A stretch of DNA of 64,000 nucleotides from Caldimonas tepidiphila (GTDB lineage Bacteria > Pseudomonadota > Gammaproteobacteria > Burkholderiales > Burkholderiaceae_C): assembly GCF_003569765.1 (NCBI RefSeq), contig NZ_QXMG01000015.1:40087-104086 (forward strand). The letters run 5' to 3'. The translations under genes were made by a program, and so were the position numbers. The notes under the pieces were generated by a model, which did no database searches, was not told the origin of the DNA, and saw only the letters and a list, made by a program, of their open reading frames with translations. This document shows, one piece after another, positions 47,344-55,634 of the stretch (position 1 is the first letter of the stretch; each line of letters begins with the position of its first letter).

Positions 47344-48441
47344 TCAGTCCCCCGCCTGCTCGATCACGCCGCCGCCGAGGCAGACCTCGCCGTCGTAGAC
47401 CACCGCCGACTGCCCCGGCGTCACGGCCCACTGCGCGTCGTCGAAGTGCAGGGCGAAGCGGCCGTCGCCGGCGTCTTCGAAACGGCAGGCGGCGTCGGCC
47501 TGCCGGTAGCGCGTCTTCGCGGCGAGCTTCCCCGGCGCGGGCGGGCGGCCGGCGCACCAGCTCGTGTCGCCGGCCACCAGCGCGCGCGACAGCAGCCAGG
47601 GATGGTCGTGGCCCTGCACGACGCGCAGCGTGTTGGTCTCCAGCTCCTTGCGCGCGACGAACCAGGGCTCGTGCTCGCCGCCGCCGCGCGGCGCGCCTTT
47701 TTCCTTGACGCCGCCGATCCCCAGGCCCTGGCGCTGGCCGAGCGTGTAGAAGCTCAGGCCCACGTGGGTGCCGAGCTTGCGATCGCGCTCGTCCCGGATC
47801 GGTCCCGGCGTGTTGGACAGGTAGCGGTTGAGGAACTCGCGGAACGGGCGCTCGCCGATGAAGCAGATGCCGGTCGAGTCCTTCTTCTTCGCGTTCGGCA
47901 GCCCGATCTCTGCTGCAATGCGGCGCACCTCGGTCTTGTGCAGCTCTCCAACTGGGAACAGTGTCCTGGCCAGTTGTGCCTGATTGAGACGGTGCAGGAA
48001 ATAGCTCTGGTCCTTGGACGCATCCAGCCCCTTGAGCAGCTGGAAACCGGCGTCGGTCTCGCGCACGCGGGCGTAGTGGCCGGTGGCGATCTTCTCGGCG
48101 CCGAGCCGCATCGCGTGGTCGAGGAAGGCCTTGAACTTGATCTCGGCGTTGCACAGCACGTCCGGGTTCGGCGTGCGCCCGGCCTGGTACTCGCGCAGGA
48201 ACTCGGCGAAGACGCGGTCCTTGTACTCGGCCGCGAAGTTGACGTGCTCGATCTCGATGCCGATCACGTCGGCGACGCTGGCCGCGTCGAGGAAGTCCTG
48301 GCGGCTGGAACAGAATTCGCTGTCGTCGTCATCCTCCCAGTTCTTCATGAAGATGCCGATGACATCGTGCCCCTGCTGCTTGAGCAGCCATGCGGAGACG
48401 GCGGAATCGACGCCGCCGCTCAGGCCCACCACCACTCGCAT
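47344..48441 (-). CDS. mnmA: tRNA-specific 2-thiouridylase MnmA
   Basis: Thiolates U34 of tRNA-Lys, -Glu and -Gln. 365 aa. N-terminal PP-loop [18 protein letters not shown], catalytic Cys in [15 protein letters not shown] and persulfide-forming Cys in [16 protein letters not shown], and a C-terminal beta-barrel. Length and motifs are standard. 16 nt after the NUDIX gene, with which it probably shares a promoter. Confidence 0.97.
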   Translation of the reverse strand: MRVVVGLSGGVDSAVSAWLLKQQGHDVIGIFMKNWEDDDDSEFCSSRQDFLDAASVADVIGIEIEHVNFAAEYKDRVFAEFLREYQAGRTPNPDVLCNAEIKFKAFLDHAMRLGAEKIATGHYARVRETDAGFQLLKGLDASKDQSYFLHRLNQAQLARTLFPVGELHKTEVRRIAAEIGLPNAKKKDSTGICFIGERPFREFLNRYLSNTPGPIRDERDRKLGTHVGLSFYTLGQRQGLGIGGVKEKGAPRGGGEHEPWFVARKELETNTLRVVQGHDHPWLLSRALVAGDTSWCAGRPPAPGKLAAKTRYRQADAACRFEDAGDGRFALHFDDAQWAVTPGQSAVVYDGEVCLGGGVIEQAGD

Positions 48442-48457
48442 CGCGAACCTTCCTTCT

Positions 48458-48949
48458 TCAGCGTTTCGTCTCGGGGTTGTAGAGGCTCGCGTCCGCCGTC
48501 ACCAGCGACAGCGGATGGCGCACGCCGGCGAGGAAGTCGTCGATGCAGCGCATCAGCAGCGGGCTGCGGTGGCGCTCGGGGCAGGCGCGCAGCTCCTCGG
48601 GCGTCATCCACAGCGTGCGCACGATGCCGGCGTCGAGCGCGCGGCCCGGCTCGGGCTCGCCCGCGCTGCCGCAGTAGGCCAGGCGCAGGTAGGTGACGTC
48701 CTCGCCGGTGCTCGGGCGGATGAAGCGCGACAGGTAGACGCCGAGCAGCGCCTCGGGCGTGAAGACGCGGGCCGTCTCCTCGAGCGCCTCGCGCACCACG
48801 CCCTGCTCGGGCGACTCGCCCGGGTCGAGGTGGCCGGCCGGGTTGTTGAGCCGCAGGCCCTCGGCCGTCTCTTCTTCCACCAGCAGGAAGCGGCCGTCGC
48901 GCTCGATGATCGCCGCGACGGTGACACTGGGTTTCCAACGTTCAGACAT
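48458..48949 (-). CDS. NUDIX hydrolase
   Basis: 163 aa. NUDIX box [21 protein letters not shown] (G-x5-E-x7-RE-x2-EE pattern; quoted in part) near residue 40-62. Sequence [25 protein letters not shown] at the N-terminus resembles the NudJ-type phosphatase that often precedes mnmA in proteobacteria, so thiamine-pyrimidine pyrophosphate or nucleoside di/triphosphates are candidate substrates. Start ATG at 48949; TAGAAT (48956-48961, minus strand) ends 6 nt before it, so the mRNA is probably leaderless. Confidence 0.88.
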   Translation of the reverse strand: MSERWKPSVTVAAIIERDGRFLLVEEETAEGLRLNNPAGHLDPGESPEQGVVREALEETARVFTPEALLGVYLSRFIRPSTGEDVTYLRLAYCGSAGEPEPGRALDAGIVRTLWMTPEELRACPERHRSPLLMRCIDDFLAGVRHPLSLVTADASLYNPETKR

Positions 48950-48955
48950 CGCCAA

Positions 48956-48961
48956 ATTCTA
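48956..48961 (-). promoter_or_regulatory. -10 element of a probable leaderless promoter (NUDIX-mnmA)
   Basis: TAGAAT followed by six bases and then the ATG on the minus strand. Transcription would be expected to begin at or within a base or two of the A of ATG, and there is no Shine-Dalgarno. Confidence 0.45.
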
Positions 48962-49041
48962 GGCGGCGTGGCCTGCCGGGGCCGGCGCGGGCTCGCGATC
49001 GCCTTGTCTGCCGCGAGCCACGGGCCGAAATTTTTTTGACC

Positions 49042-49083
49042 TGGTTACACAAAATCAGCTTCGCGTCATGTAACCATATTACA
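49042..49083 (+). promoter_or_regulatory. Operator-like repeats upstream of pntAa
   Basis: TGGTTACA (49042-49049) and TGTAACCA (49069-49076) are an 8-bp perfect inverted repeat with a 19-nt spacer. The second half also forms a tight palindrome TGTAACCATATTACA (TGTAA-N5-TTACA, 49069-49083). Three related half-sites in 42 bp of AT-rich DNA, ending 40 nt before the pntAa start, look like regulator binding sites. TTGACC at 49036 may be a -35, but no matching -10 is obvious. The regulator is not identifiable. Confidence 0.55.
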
Positions 49084-49123
49084 AAGACTTTCCGAAAAAC
49101 AAGGACATTGCGGAGGAGGCTCC

Positions 49124-50239
49124 ATGCAGATCGGCATCCCGCTCGAAACCCTGGCGGGTGAAACCCGCGTGGCCGTCACGCCCGAGACGGTGAAGAAGCT
49201 CAAGGCGCAGGGCCATGTGCTGCGCGTGCAGTCGGGCGCCGGCGTCGCCGCCAGCGTGACCGACGAGGCCTATGCGGCGGCCGGCGCCGAGATCACCGAC
49301 GCGGCGGGCGCCCTGGCGTGCGAGCTGGTGCTCAAGGTGCGCGCGCCCCAGCCGCAGGAGCTCGCGCTGATGAAGCCGGGCAGCGTGCTCGTCGGCATGC
49401 TCAACCCCTTCGACGCCGAGGGCCTGCAGCGCATGGCCGCGGCGGGTCTGACTGCCTTCGCGCTCGAGGCCGCGCCGCGCACGACGCGCGCGCAGAGCAT
49501 GGACGTGCTGTCCTCGCAGGCCAACGTCGCCGGCTACAAGGCGGTGATGCTCGCGGCCAACGCCTACCAGCGCTTCATGCCGATGCTGATGACGGCCGCC
49601 GGCACCGTGAAGGCCGCGCGCGTCGTGATCCTCGGCGTCGGCGTCGCGGGCCTGCAGGCGATCGCGACCGCCAAGCGGCTCGGCGCCGTGATCGAGGCCT
49701 CGGACGTGCGCCCTTCGGTGAAGGAGCAGGTCGAGTCGCTGGGTGCGAAGTTCATCGACGTGCCCTACGAGACCGCCGAGGAGCGCGAGGCCGCCGAGGG
49801 CGTCGGCGGCTACGCGCGGCCGATGCCGCCCTCCTGGCTCGAGCGCCAGAAGGTCGAGGTCGCCAAGCGCGTCGCGCAGGCCGACATCGTCATCACCACC
49901 GCGCTGATCCCGGGCCGCCCGGCGCCGGTGCTGGTGAGCGAGGAGATGGTCCGCAGCATGAAGCCCGGCTCGGTGATCGTGGACCTTGCCGCACCGCAGG
50001 GCGGCAACTGCCCGCTGACCGAGCCCGGCCGCACCGCCGTCAAGTATGGTGTCACCCTCGTGGGGGAAACGAACCTGCCCGCACTGGTCGCGGCCGACGC
50101 ATCGGCCCTCTATGCGCGCAACGTGCTCGACTTCCTCAAGCTCATCCTGAACAAGGAGGGTGGGCTCCACATCGACCTGCAGGACGACATCGTCGCCGCC
50201 TGCAGGGTGACGCAACAAGGACAGGTGACCCGCAAATGA
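49124..50239 (+). CDS. pntA: NAD(P) transhydrogenase alpha subunit, part 1 (PntAa)
   Basis: NAD(H)-binding domain I of the proton-translocating transhydrogenase that makes NADPH from NADH. 371 aa, the split form without the membrane part. N-terminal [21 protein letters not shown], nucleotide-binding [22 protein letters not shown] and the QDVRP-type loop [20 protein letters not shown] (quoted in part). Strong GGAGGAGG ribosome site. The stop overlaps the panD start (ATGA), placing panD inside the operon. Confidence 0.94.
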   Translation: MQIGIPLETLAGETRVAVTPETVKKLKAQGHVLRVQSGAGVAASVTDEAYAAAGAEITDAAGALACELVLKVRAPQPQELALMKPGSVLVGMLNPFDAEGLQRMAAAGLTAFALEAAPRTTRAQSMDVLSSQANVAGYKAVMLAANAYQRFMPMLMTAAGTVKAARVVILGVGVAGLQAIATAKRLGAVIEASDVRPSVKEQVESLGAKFIDVPYETAEEREAAEGVGGYARPMPPSWLERQKVEVAKRVAQADIVITTALIPGRPAPVLVSEEMVRSMKPGSVIVDLAAPQGGNCPLTEPGRTAVKYGVTLVGETNLPALVAADASALYARNVLDFLKLILNKEGGLHIDLQDDIVAACRVTQQGQVTRK

Positions 50240-50613
50240 ACTACTCCCCGATGAACCGCGTGATGCTGCGCGCGAAGCTGCACCGCGCCAGCGTGACCGA
50301 GGCCGACCTCCACTACGAGGGCTCCTGCGGCATCGACGAGGACCTGATGGACGCGGCCGACATGCGCGAGTACGAGCAGATCGAGCTCTACAACGTCAAC
50401 AACGGCGAGCGCTTCTCGACCTACATCATCAAGGCCGCGCGCGGCTCGGGCGCGATCTCGCTCAACGGCGCGGCCGCCCGCAAGGCGCAGGTCGGCGACC
50501 TGCTGATCATCTGCACCTACGCGCCGATCAGCGAGGACCTCGCGCGCGACCACAAGCCCAAGGTGGTGCTGCTCGACGAGGGCAACCGCATCAAGGAAGT
50601 CCGCAAGCTCTGA
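50236..50613 (+). CDS. panD: Aspartate 1-decarboxylase
   Basis: Pyruvoyl enzyme making beta-alanine for pantothenate and CoA. 125 aa. Self-cleavage site Gly-Ser in [19 protein letters not shown], with conserved Lys in [16 protein letters not shown], Tyr in [15 protein letters not shown] and [10 protein letters not shown]. Start either ATG 50236, overlapping the pntAa stop, or ATG 50251 (MNRVMLRAK), which aligns with shorter homologues. It sits between pntAa and pntAb, an unusual place; the frame and motifs are intact, so it is a real gene here. Confidence 0.94.
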   Translation: MNYSPMNRVMLRAKLHRASVTEADLHYEGSCGIDEDLMDAADMREYEQIELYNVNNGERFSTYIIKAARGSGAISLNGAAARKAQVGDLLIICTYAPISEDLARDHKPKVVLLDEGNRIKEVRKL

Positions 50614-50668
50614 TTTCCCGAGCCCGGGCCGCTTCAGAAGAACAACCGCAACCGGAGGAGTAAACGCG

Positions 50669-51013
50669 ATGGACGCCGTCAGTCCCGTGATCGTCAACCT
50701 GATCATCTTCGTGCTCGCGATCTACGTGGGCTACCACGTGGTTTGGACCGTCACGCCGGCGCTGCACACGCCGCTGATGGCCGTCACCAACGCGATCTCC
50801 GCGATCGTCATCGTCGGCGCGATGCTCGCCGCCGCGCTCACCGAGACGACGCTCGGCAAGACGATGGGCACGCTCGCCGTCGCGCTCGCCGCGGTCAACG
50901 TGTTCGGCGGCTTCCTCGTGACGCGCCGCATGCTCGAGATGTTCAAGAAGAAGGCCCCGAAGGCCGCCGCGCCCGCGGCGAAGCCGTCCCAGGCCGCGAA
51001 GGAGGGTGCGTAA
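50669..51013 (+). CDS. pntAb: NAD(P) transhydrogenase alpha subunit, part 2 (PntAb)
   Basis: Small membrane piece of domain II, 114 aa. Begins MDAVSPVIVNLIIFVLAIYVGYHVV and shows three to four helices (ISAIVIVGAMLAAAL, TMGTLAVALAAVNVFGGFLVTRRML; quoted in part), then a short Lys/Ala-rich tail. GGAGGAG ribosome site. The next gene starts at the base after its stop codon. It completes the split PntA subunit with PntAa and works with PntB. Confidence 0.92.
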   Translation: MDAVSPVIVNLIIFVLAIYVGYHVVWTVTPALHTPLMAVTNAISAIVIVGAMLAAALTETTLGKTMGTLAVALAAVNVFGGFLVTRRMLEMFKKKAPKAAAPAAKPSQAAKEGA

Positions 51014-52438
51014 ATGTCGATGAACGTCGTCACGCTGCTCTACCTGCTGGCCAGCGTCTGCTTCATCCAGGCCCTCAAGGGCCTGAGCCACCCGACCACC
51101 TCGATCCGCGGCAACATCTTCGGCATGTCCGGCATGGCGATCGCCGTGCTGACCACCGGCGCGCTGATCGTCGAGCTCAGCGACATGAAGGCGCTCGGCA
51201 CGGGCTACGTGCTCGCCGGCCTCGTGGTCGGCGGCGGCGTCGGCACGGTGATGGCGCAGCGCGTCGAGATGACCAAGATGCCCGAGCTCGTCGCCTTCAT
51301 GCACAGCATGATCGGCCTCGCGGCCGTGTTCATCGCGGTCGCGGCGGTGGCCGAGCCCTGGGCCTTCGGCATCACCGGCACCGGCGAGCCGATCCCGGCC
51401 GGCAACCGGCTCGAGCTCTTCCTCGGCGCGGCGATCGGCGCGATCACCTTCAGCGGCTCGGTGATCGCCTTCGGCAAGCTCTCGGGCAAGTACAAGTTCC
51501 GCCTGTTCAAGGGCGCGCCGGTGGTGTTCCCGGGGCAGCACATGCTGAACCTGGTGCTCGGTCTCGCGACCGTCGCGCTGGGCCTGGTGTTCATGTTCAC
51601 CGAGAGCTGGCCCGCGTTCTTCCTGATGCTGGCGCTGGCCTTCGTCCTCGGCGTGCTGATCATCATCCCGATCGGCGGCGCGGACATGCCGGTGGTGGTC
51701 TCGATGCTCAACAGCTACTCGGGCTGGGCGGCCGCCGGCATCGGCTTCTCGCTGAACAACTCGATGCTGATCATCGCGGGCTCGCTCGTGGGTAGTTCGG
51801 GCGCGATCCTGAGCTACATCATGTGCAAGGCGATGAACCGCTCCTTCTTCAACGTGATCCTCGGCGGCTTCGGCGGGGACACGGCGGCGGCCACCGGCGG
51901 CGCGCAGGAGCAGCGTCCCGTCAAGAGCGGCAGCGCGGATGATGCGGCCTTTATCCTCGGCAACGCCGAGACGGTGGTGATCGTCCCGGGCTACGGCCTG
52001 GCCGTCGCCCGCGCGCAGCACGCGGTAAAGGAGCTGGCCGAGAAGCTGACCCACAAGGGCATCACCGTGAAGTACGCGATCCACCCGGTCGCGGGCCGCA
52101 TGCCGGGGCACATGAACGTGCTGCTGGCCGAGGCCGAGGTGCCCTACGACCAGGTCTTCGAGATGGAGGACATCAACGGCGAGTTCGGCCAGGCCGACGT
52201 CGCGATCATCCTCGGCGCCAACGACGTGGTGAACCCGGCTGCGCAGACCAAGGGCAGCCCGATCTACGGCATGCCGATCCTCGAGGCCTACAAGGCCAAG
52301 ACGGTGATCGTCAACAAGCGCTCGATGGCCGCCGGCTACGCCGGCCTCGACAACGAGCTGTTCTACATGGACAAGACGATGATGGTGTTCGGCGACGCGA
52401 AGAAGGTCGTCGAGGACATGGTCAAGGCGCTCGACTGA
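51014..52438 (+). CDS. pntB: NAD(P) transhydrogenase beta subunit
   Basis: 474 aa: membrane half (1-290, about eight helices) and NADP(H)-binding domain III at the C-terminus. Domain III shows VIVPGYGLAVARAQHAVKELAE, HPVAGRMPGHMNVLLAEA and VAIILGANDVVNPAAQTKGSPIYGMP (quoted in part), the standard NADP site. It pumps protons while transferring hydride from NADH to NADP+. Last gene of the pnt operon, ends before a strong terminator. Confidence 0.96.
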   Translation: MSMNVVTLLYLLASVCFIQALKGLSHPTTSIRGNIFGMSGMAIAVLTTGALIVELSDMKALGTGYVLAGLVVGGGVGTVMAQRVEMTKMPELVAFMHSMIGLAAVFIAVAAVAEPWAFGITGTGEPIPAGNRLELFLGAAIGAITFSGSVIAFGKLSGKYKFRLFKGAPVVFPGQHMLNLVLGLATVALGLVFMFTESWPAFFLMLALAFVLGVLIIIPIGGADMPVVVSMLNSYSGWAAAGIGFSLNNSMLIIAGSLVGSSGAILSYIMCKAMNRSFFNVILGGFGGDTAAATGGAQEQRPVKSGSADDAAFILGNAETVVIVPGYGLAVARAQHAVKELAEKLTHKGITVKYAIHPVAGRMPGHMNVLLAEAEVPYDQVFEMEDINGEFGQADVAIILGANDVVNPAAQTKGSPIYGMPILEAYKAKTVIVNKRSMAAGYAGLDNELFYMDKTMMVFGDAKKVVEDMVKALD

Positions 52439-52457
52439 GGCGCAGGCCGTCCGCACG

Positions 52458-52493
52458 AAGCCGCGGGGCAGCGATGCCGCCGCGGCTTTTTTT
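52458..52493 (+). terminator. Rho-independent terminator after pntB
   Basis: Stem AAGCCGCGG / CCGCGGCTT (9 bp) with a 13-nt interior that itself can pair GGC/GCC, followed by TTTTTTT. Starts 20 nt after the pntB stop. Confidence 0.92.
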
Positions 52494-52567
52494 CTTGCGG
52501 GTTTTCCCGGGCCCGCAGCCGGGGTCCGGGGCATGGGGCTTGCCGCAAGCGGCGAGGAGGTCCGACG

Positions 52568-52786
52568 ATGCCACAAGCCACTCTTCCCGATCCGCAAGCC
52601 CCGCAGCCCATCGAGGCGCCCGCCGCGAACCCCGGCGGCCATCCCGGCGACGAGGTGCCGCCGGGCACGCCGCAGAGCGCCGAGGACGTCTGCGGGCGCT
52701 GCGCCGGCCGCGGCTGGCTCGATGCCGGCGTCTGCCCGGACTGCGCCGGCAGCGGCCGCGTCACCGTGAACGTCGGGGACGCCTGA
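52568..52786 (+). CDS. Small protein with paired CxxC motifs (DnaJ-type zinc finger)
   Basis: 72 aa. Disordered N-terminus rich in Pro/Ala/Gly, then a C-terminal zinc-knuckle CGRCAGRGWLDAGVCPDCAG with two CxxC pairs in the CxxCxGxG spacing of DnaJ cysteine repeats. Likely binds one Zn2+. Similar small proteins are annotated as hypothetical in betaproteobacteria; role unknown. GGAGG (52556-52560) lies about 7 nt before the start, good support for a real gene. Alone between pntB and the porin. Confidence 0.6.
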   Translation: MPQATLPDPQAPQPIEAPAANPGGHPGDEVPPGTPQSAEDVCGRCAGRGWLDAGVCPDCAGSGRVTVNVGDA

Positions 52787-52817
52787 GCGCGGCGGCAGGC
52801 CGTAGCACCCGCGCGCT

Positions 52818-53693
52818 TCAGAAGCCGTAGGCGAGCGACAGCACGAACCTGTCCTTCTGCGAGATGCCGAAGCGGTTCTTGCCGCCGACGATCGCCTGCG
52901 CGCCCCACGTCAGCGGCGTCGAGGCGATCGGCTGCGAGACGCCGAGGATCAGGTGGCGGAAGCCGCTCGACACCGGTGCGTTGCCCGCGTAGCAGTCGTT
53001 GACGACGAAGGCCTCGCCGGCAGCGCAGGCACTGCCGTCGCGCGTGTCGGTCGTGCCGAGGTAGCGGCCCTCCTTCTCGTAGCTGTAGAAGCCGAGGCTG
53101 GCGGTGAACTTCAGGCTCCACGGCAGCTCGCGGGTGTAGAGCGCCGACCAGTAGGTGTCGCCCTTGTTGCCCCACACCGTGTCGCGCAGCAGCGTCTGCG
53201 CCGAGAGCGCCAGCGGCCCCCAGGACAGGCCCAGCTTGGTCTCCGGCGCATTGCTCGCCACGCCGTTGATGTAGTGGTAGTAGGTCAGCCCGGCGGTGTA
53301 GCCGAGGCCGCCGAGGCTGCCGCCGTAGCCGGCGTAGAAGTCGTTCTCGATCGACTTGTCGGTCTGGAAGTCGGTGATCGTGGCGTCCCGGTAGGAGCGG
53401 CCGAGCTGCTTGTACGAGTAGTTGATCTGCGAGCCCCAGTAGCCGGCGTAGAAGCCGCTGTCGTGCGCGAAGTCCGCGCCCCACTGCAGCACCGGCTTGT
53501 CGGACTCGGGCGCGTCGGCCAGCGCGTTGCCGAGCGGCGCGCCGTTGCCGTAGGTCGTCGTCACGCCGCGCAGGTCGTAGCGCGACACGAGGTCGACGTG
53601 GCCGCTCAGGGTGTAGGGCGCCTGCCCGTCGGCGGCACGGGCCGCGCCGCAGGCGGCGAGCAGGGTCAGGCACAGTGCGGAAGTCTTCTTCAT
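52818..53693 (-). CDS. TorF-family putative outer-membrane porin
   Basis: 291 aa. Signal peptide MKKTSALCLTLLAACGAARA, then a beta-barrel-like protein with alternating strands (SGHVDLVSRYDLRGVTTTYG, GFYAGYWGSQINYSYKQLG) and a C-terminal Phe (VLSLAYGF), the usual outer-membrane ending. Matches the TorF/TIGR02001 type of putative porins, often found beside nitrogen-compound uptake genes. It is the last gene on this strand after allophanate hydrolase (gap 111 nt), so I infer a role in letting guanidine or a related small nitrogen compound through the outer membrane. No terminator seen after it. Confidence 0.8.
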   Translation of the reverse strand: MKKTSALCLTLLAACGAARAADGQAPYTLSGHVDLVSRYDLRGVTTTYGNGAPLGNALADAPESDKPVLQWGADFAHDSGFYAGYWGSQINYSYKQLGRSYRDATITDFQTDKSIENDFYAGYGGSLGGLGYTAGLTYYHYINGVASNAPETKLGLSWGPLALSAQTLLRDTVWGNKGDTYWSALYTRELPWSLKFTASLGFYSYEKEGRYLGTTDTRDGSACAAGEAFVVNDCYAGNAPVSSGFRHLILGVSQPIASTPLTWGAQAIVGGKNRFGISQKDRFVLSLAYGF

Positions 53694-53804
53694 GGTGGAT
53701 GCTCCGTGGGGACGATGGGAAAAACCGGGGCGAGCCGCTCCGCCGCGCCCGCTCGTGCAGGCGCGTCGGATCGGGGAAGGAGGGCGCCGCGAGGGCGCGT
53801 CAGC

Positions 53805-55634
53805 TCATGAGTGGGGGGCGGCTGCTCGCGCCGCGAGGAAGGCGCGCCAGCCGCCGTGCTGCGTGATCTCCTGCGCGCCGTCGAGGCCGGCCGGCTCGCA
53901 GATGAAGCCCGGAACGCTGCTGCCGTCGGCGAGCAGCGTCTTGCCGATGCCCAGCGGCGCCGGGATGCCGGCGACGAAACTGCCGAAGTGCCGCGCCGGC
54001 AGCTCCCAGACCTCGACCTCGATCGCCGCGCCGCCCTCGGCCGCGCGCACGAGGCCGGGCCGCAGCGGCGGGCCGCCGGCGAGCGCGTGGAAGCGGTAGA
54101 CCGGCGCGGTGTGCGTGCGCGCGACCAGGCGCGCGCCGCGCTGCGTCAGCTGCCAGTTCAGCGGCTGGCCTTCGAGATGCGCGCCGCAGACCGCGACGCG
54201 CACCTGGCCCGAGGGCAGCGCGGGCGCCACCTCGGCCGCCGCCGGCAGCGGCACGCCCGTGGCGCCGAGCGTCGCGGCGCGGCCCGACAGCGCCCGCTGC
54301 CAGCGCGAGGCCGCATGCAGCAGCGGCACGTCCTGGTGCGCCGGCGCGAAGAGGGTCACGCCGAAGGGCAGGCCGCCGGGCGTGAAGCCGGCCGGCACCG
54401 CGATTGCGGCGTAGTCCAGCAGGTTCATGAAGTTGGTGTAGAGCCCGAGCTCGGTGTTGCGCAGCACCGGCTCGGCGAGCATCGCCTCGATGGTCGGGTG
54501 CGTCGGCGCGGTGGGCGTCAGCACCGCATCGACCTCGTTCCACACCGCGTCGCAGGTGCGTTTGAGCGCGCGCAGCCGGTACTGCGCCGCGAAGGCGTCG
54601 GCCGCGAGCAGCCTGGCACCGCCGAGCGTGATCTCGCGCGTGACCGGGAAGACGGCCTCGGGCCGTGCGTCGATGAAGTCGCGGATCGCCTGGTAGCGCT
54701 CGGCGACCCAGGGGCCGCCGTAGAGCAGCCGCGCGGTTTCCAGGAAGGGGGCGAAGTCGATCTCGACGAGTTCGGCACCGAGGGCGCGCGCATGCCCGAG
54801 TGCCGCGTCGAAGGCCTCGGCATAGGCGGCGTCGCCGAGGAACTCCAGCTGATCGCGGCGCGGCACGCCGAGCCGGAAAGCGGCCGCGCGACCGAAGTCG
54901 AAGCCGTGCGGCTCGGCAGGGCGCGCGTAGGCGTCCGCCGCGTCGAAGCCCTGGGCGACCGAGAAGACGCGGTGCGCATCGTCGGCGGTGAGCGCGAAGA
55001 TGGAAATGGTGTCGAGCGTGCGGCAGGCGGGCACGACGCCGCTCGCCGACAGCAGCCCGAGGCTGGGTTTCAATCCGACGAGGTGGTTGAAGGCGGCGGG
55101 CACGCGGCCCGAGCCGGCGGTGTCGGTGCCGAGGCTGAAGGCGACCTGCCCGAGCGAGACGCTCACCGCCGAGCCGGAGCTGGACCCGCCGGACACGTAT
55201 CCGGGATCGAAGGCGTTGCGGCAGGCGCCGTAGGGCGAGCGCGTGCCGTTGAGGCCGGTGGCGAACTGGTCGAGGTTGGTCTTGCCGACGGGGATCGCGC
55301 CGGCGTCGATCAGGCGCTGCACGACGAAGGCGCTCTTTTCCGGCACGTAGGCGTAGTCCGGGCAGGCGGCGGTGGTGGAGACGCCCGCGAGGTCGATGTT
55401 GTCCTTGACCGCGAACGGGATGCCGTAGAGCGGCAGCGTCGCCGGGTCGCGGTCCGCGAGCGCCGCGGCGCGCGCCTGCAGCTCCCCGGCGGGCAGCACG
55501 CGGATCCAGGCACGGTGCGGGTCGTCGCCGATGCGGCGCAGCGCCTCGCTCACCACCTGGGCCGGCGTCACGCTGCCGGCGAGATAGGCCGCGCGCAGCG
55601 TGGCGATGTCGAAGGACAGTTCGTTCGGCTTCAT
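53805..55634 (-). CDS. Allophanate hydrolase (guanidine pathway)
   Basis: 609 aa, AtzF/DUR2-type. N-terminal amidase-signature domain with catalytic Lys ([10 protein letters not shown]), Ser ([11 protein letters not shown]) and nucleophile Ser ([12 protein letters not shown]); C-terminal ~150-residue allophanate-hydrolase domain ([21 protein letters not shown]...). Converts allophanate to ammonia and CO2. ATG at 55634 overlaps the carboxylase stop (ATGA). In this riboswitch-controlled operon it is the final step of guanidine degradation rather than of urea breakdown. Confidence 0.93.
   Translation of the reverse strand: MKPNELSFDIATLRAAYLAGSVTPAQVVSEALRRIGDDPHRAWIRVLPAGELQARAAALADRDPATLPLYGIPFAVKDNIDLAGVSTTAACPDYAYVPEKSAFVVQRLIDAGAIPVGKTNLDQFATGLNGTRSPYGACRNAFDPGYVSGGSSSGSAVSVSLGQVAFSLGTDTAGSGRVPAAFNHLVGLKPSLGLLSASGVVPACRTLDTISIFALTADDAHRVFSVAQGFDAADAYARPAEPHGFDFGRAAAFRLGVPRRDQLEFLGDAAYAEAFDAALGHARALGAELVEIDFAPFLETARLLYGGPWVAERYQAIRDFIDARPEAVFPVTREITLGGARLLAADAFAAQYRLRALKRTCDAVWNEVDAVLTPTAPTHPTIEAMLAEPVLRNTELGLYTNFMNLLDYAAIAVPAGFTPGGLPFGVTLFAPAHQDVPLLHAASRWQRALSGRAATLGATGVPLPAAAEVAPALPSGQVRVAVCGAHLEGQPLNWQLTQRGARLVARTHTAPVYRFHALAGGPPLRPGLVRAAEGGAAIEVEVWELPARHFGSFVAGIPAPLGIGKTLLADGSSVPGFICEPAGLDGAQEITQHGGWRAFLAARAAAPHS

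Noticed and set aside
49036..49064. Standard sigma-70 promoter for pntAa using TTGACC
   Set aside because: No acceptable -10 at 16-18 nt; kept only as a comment.
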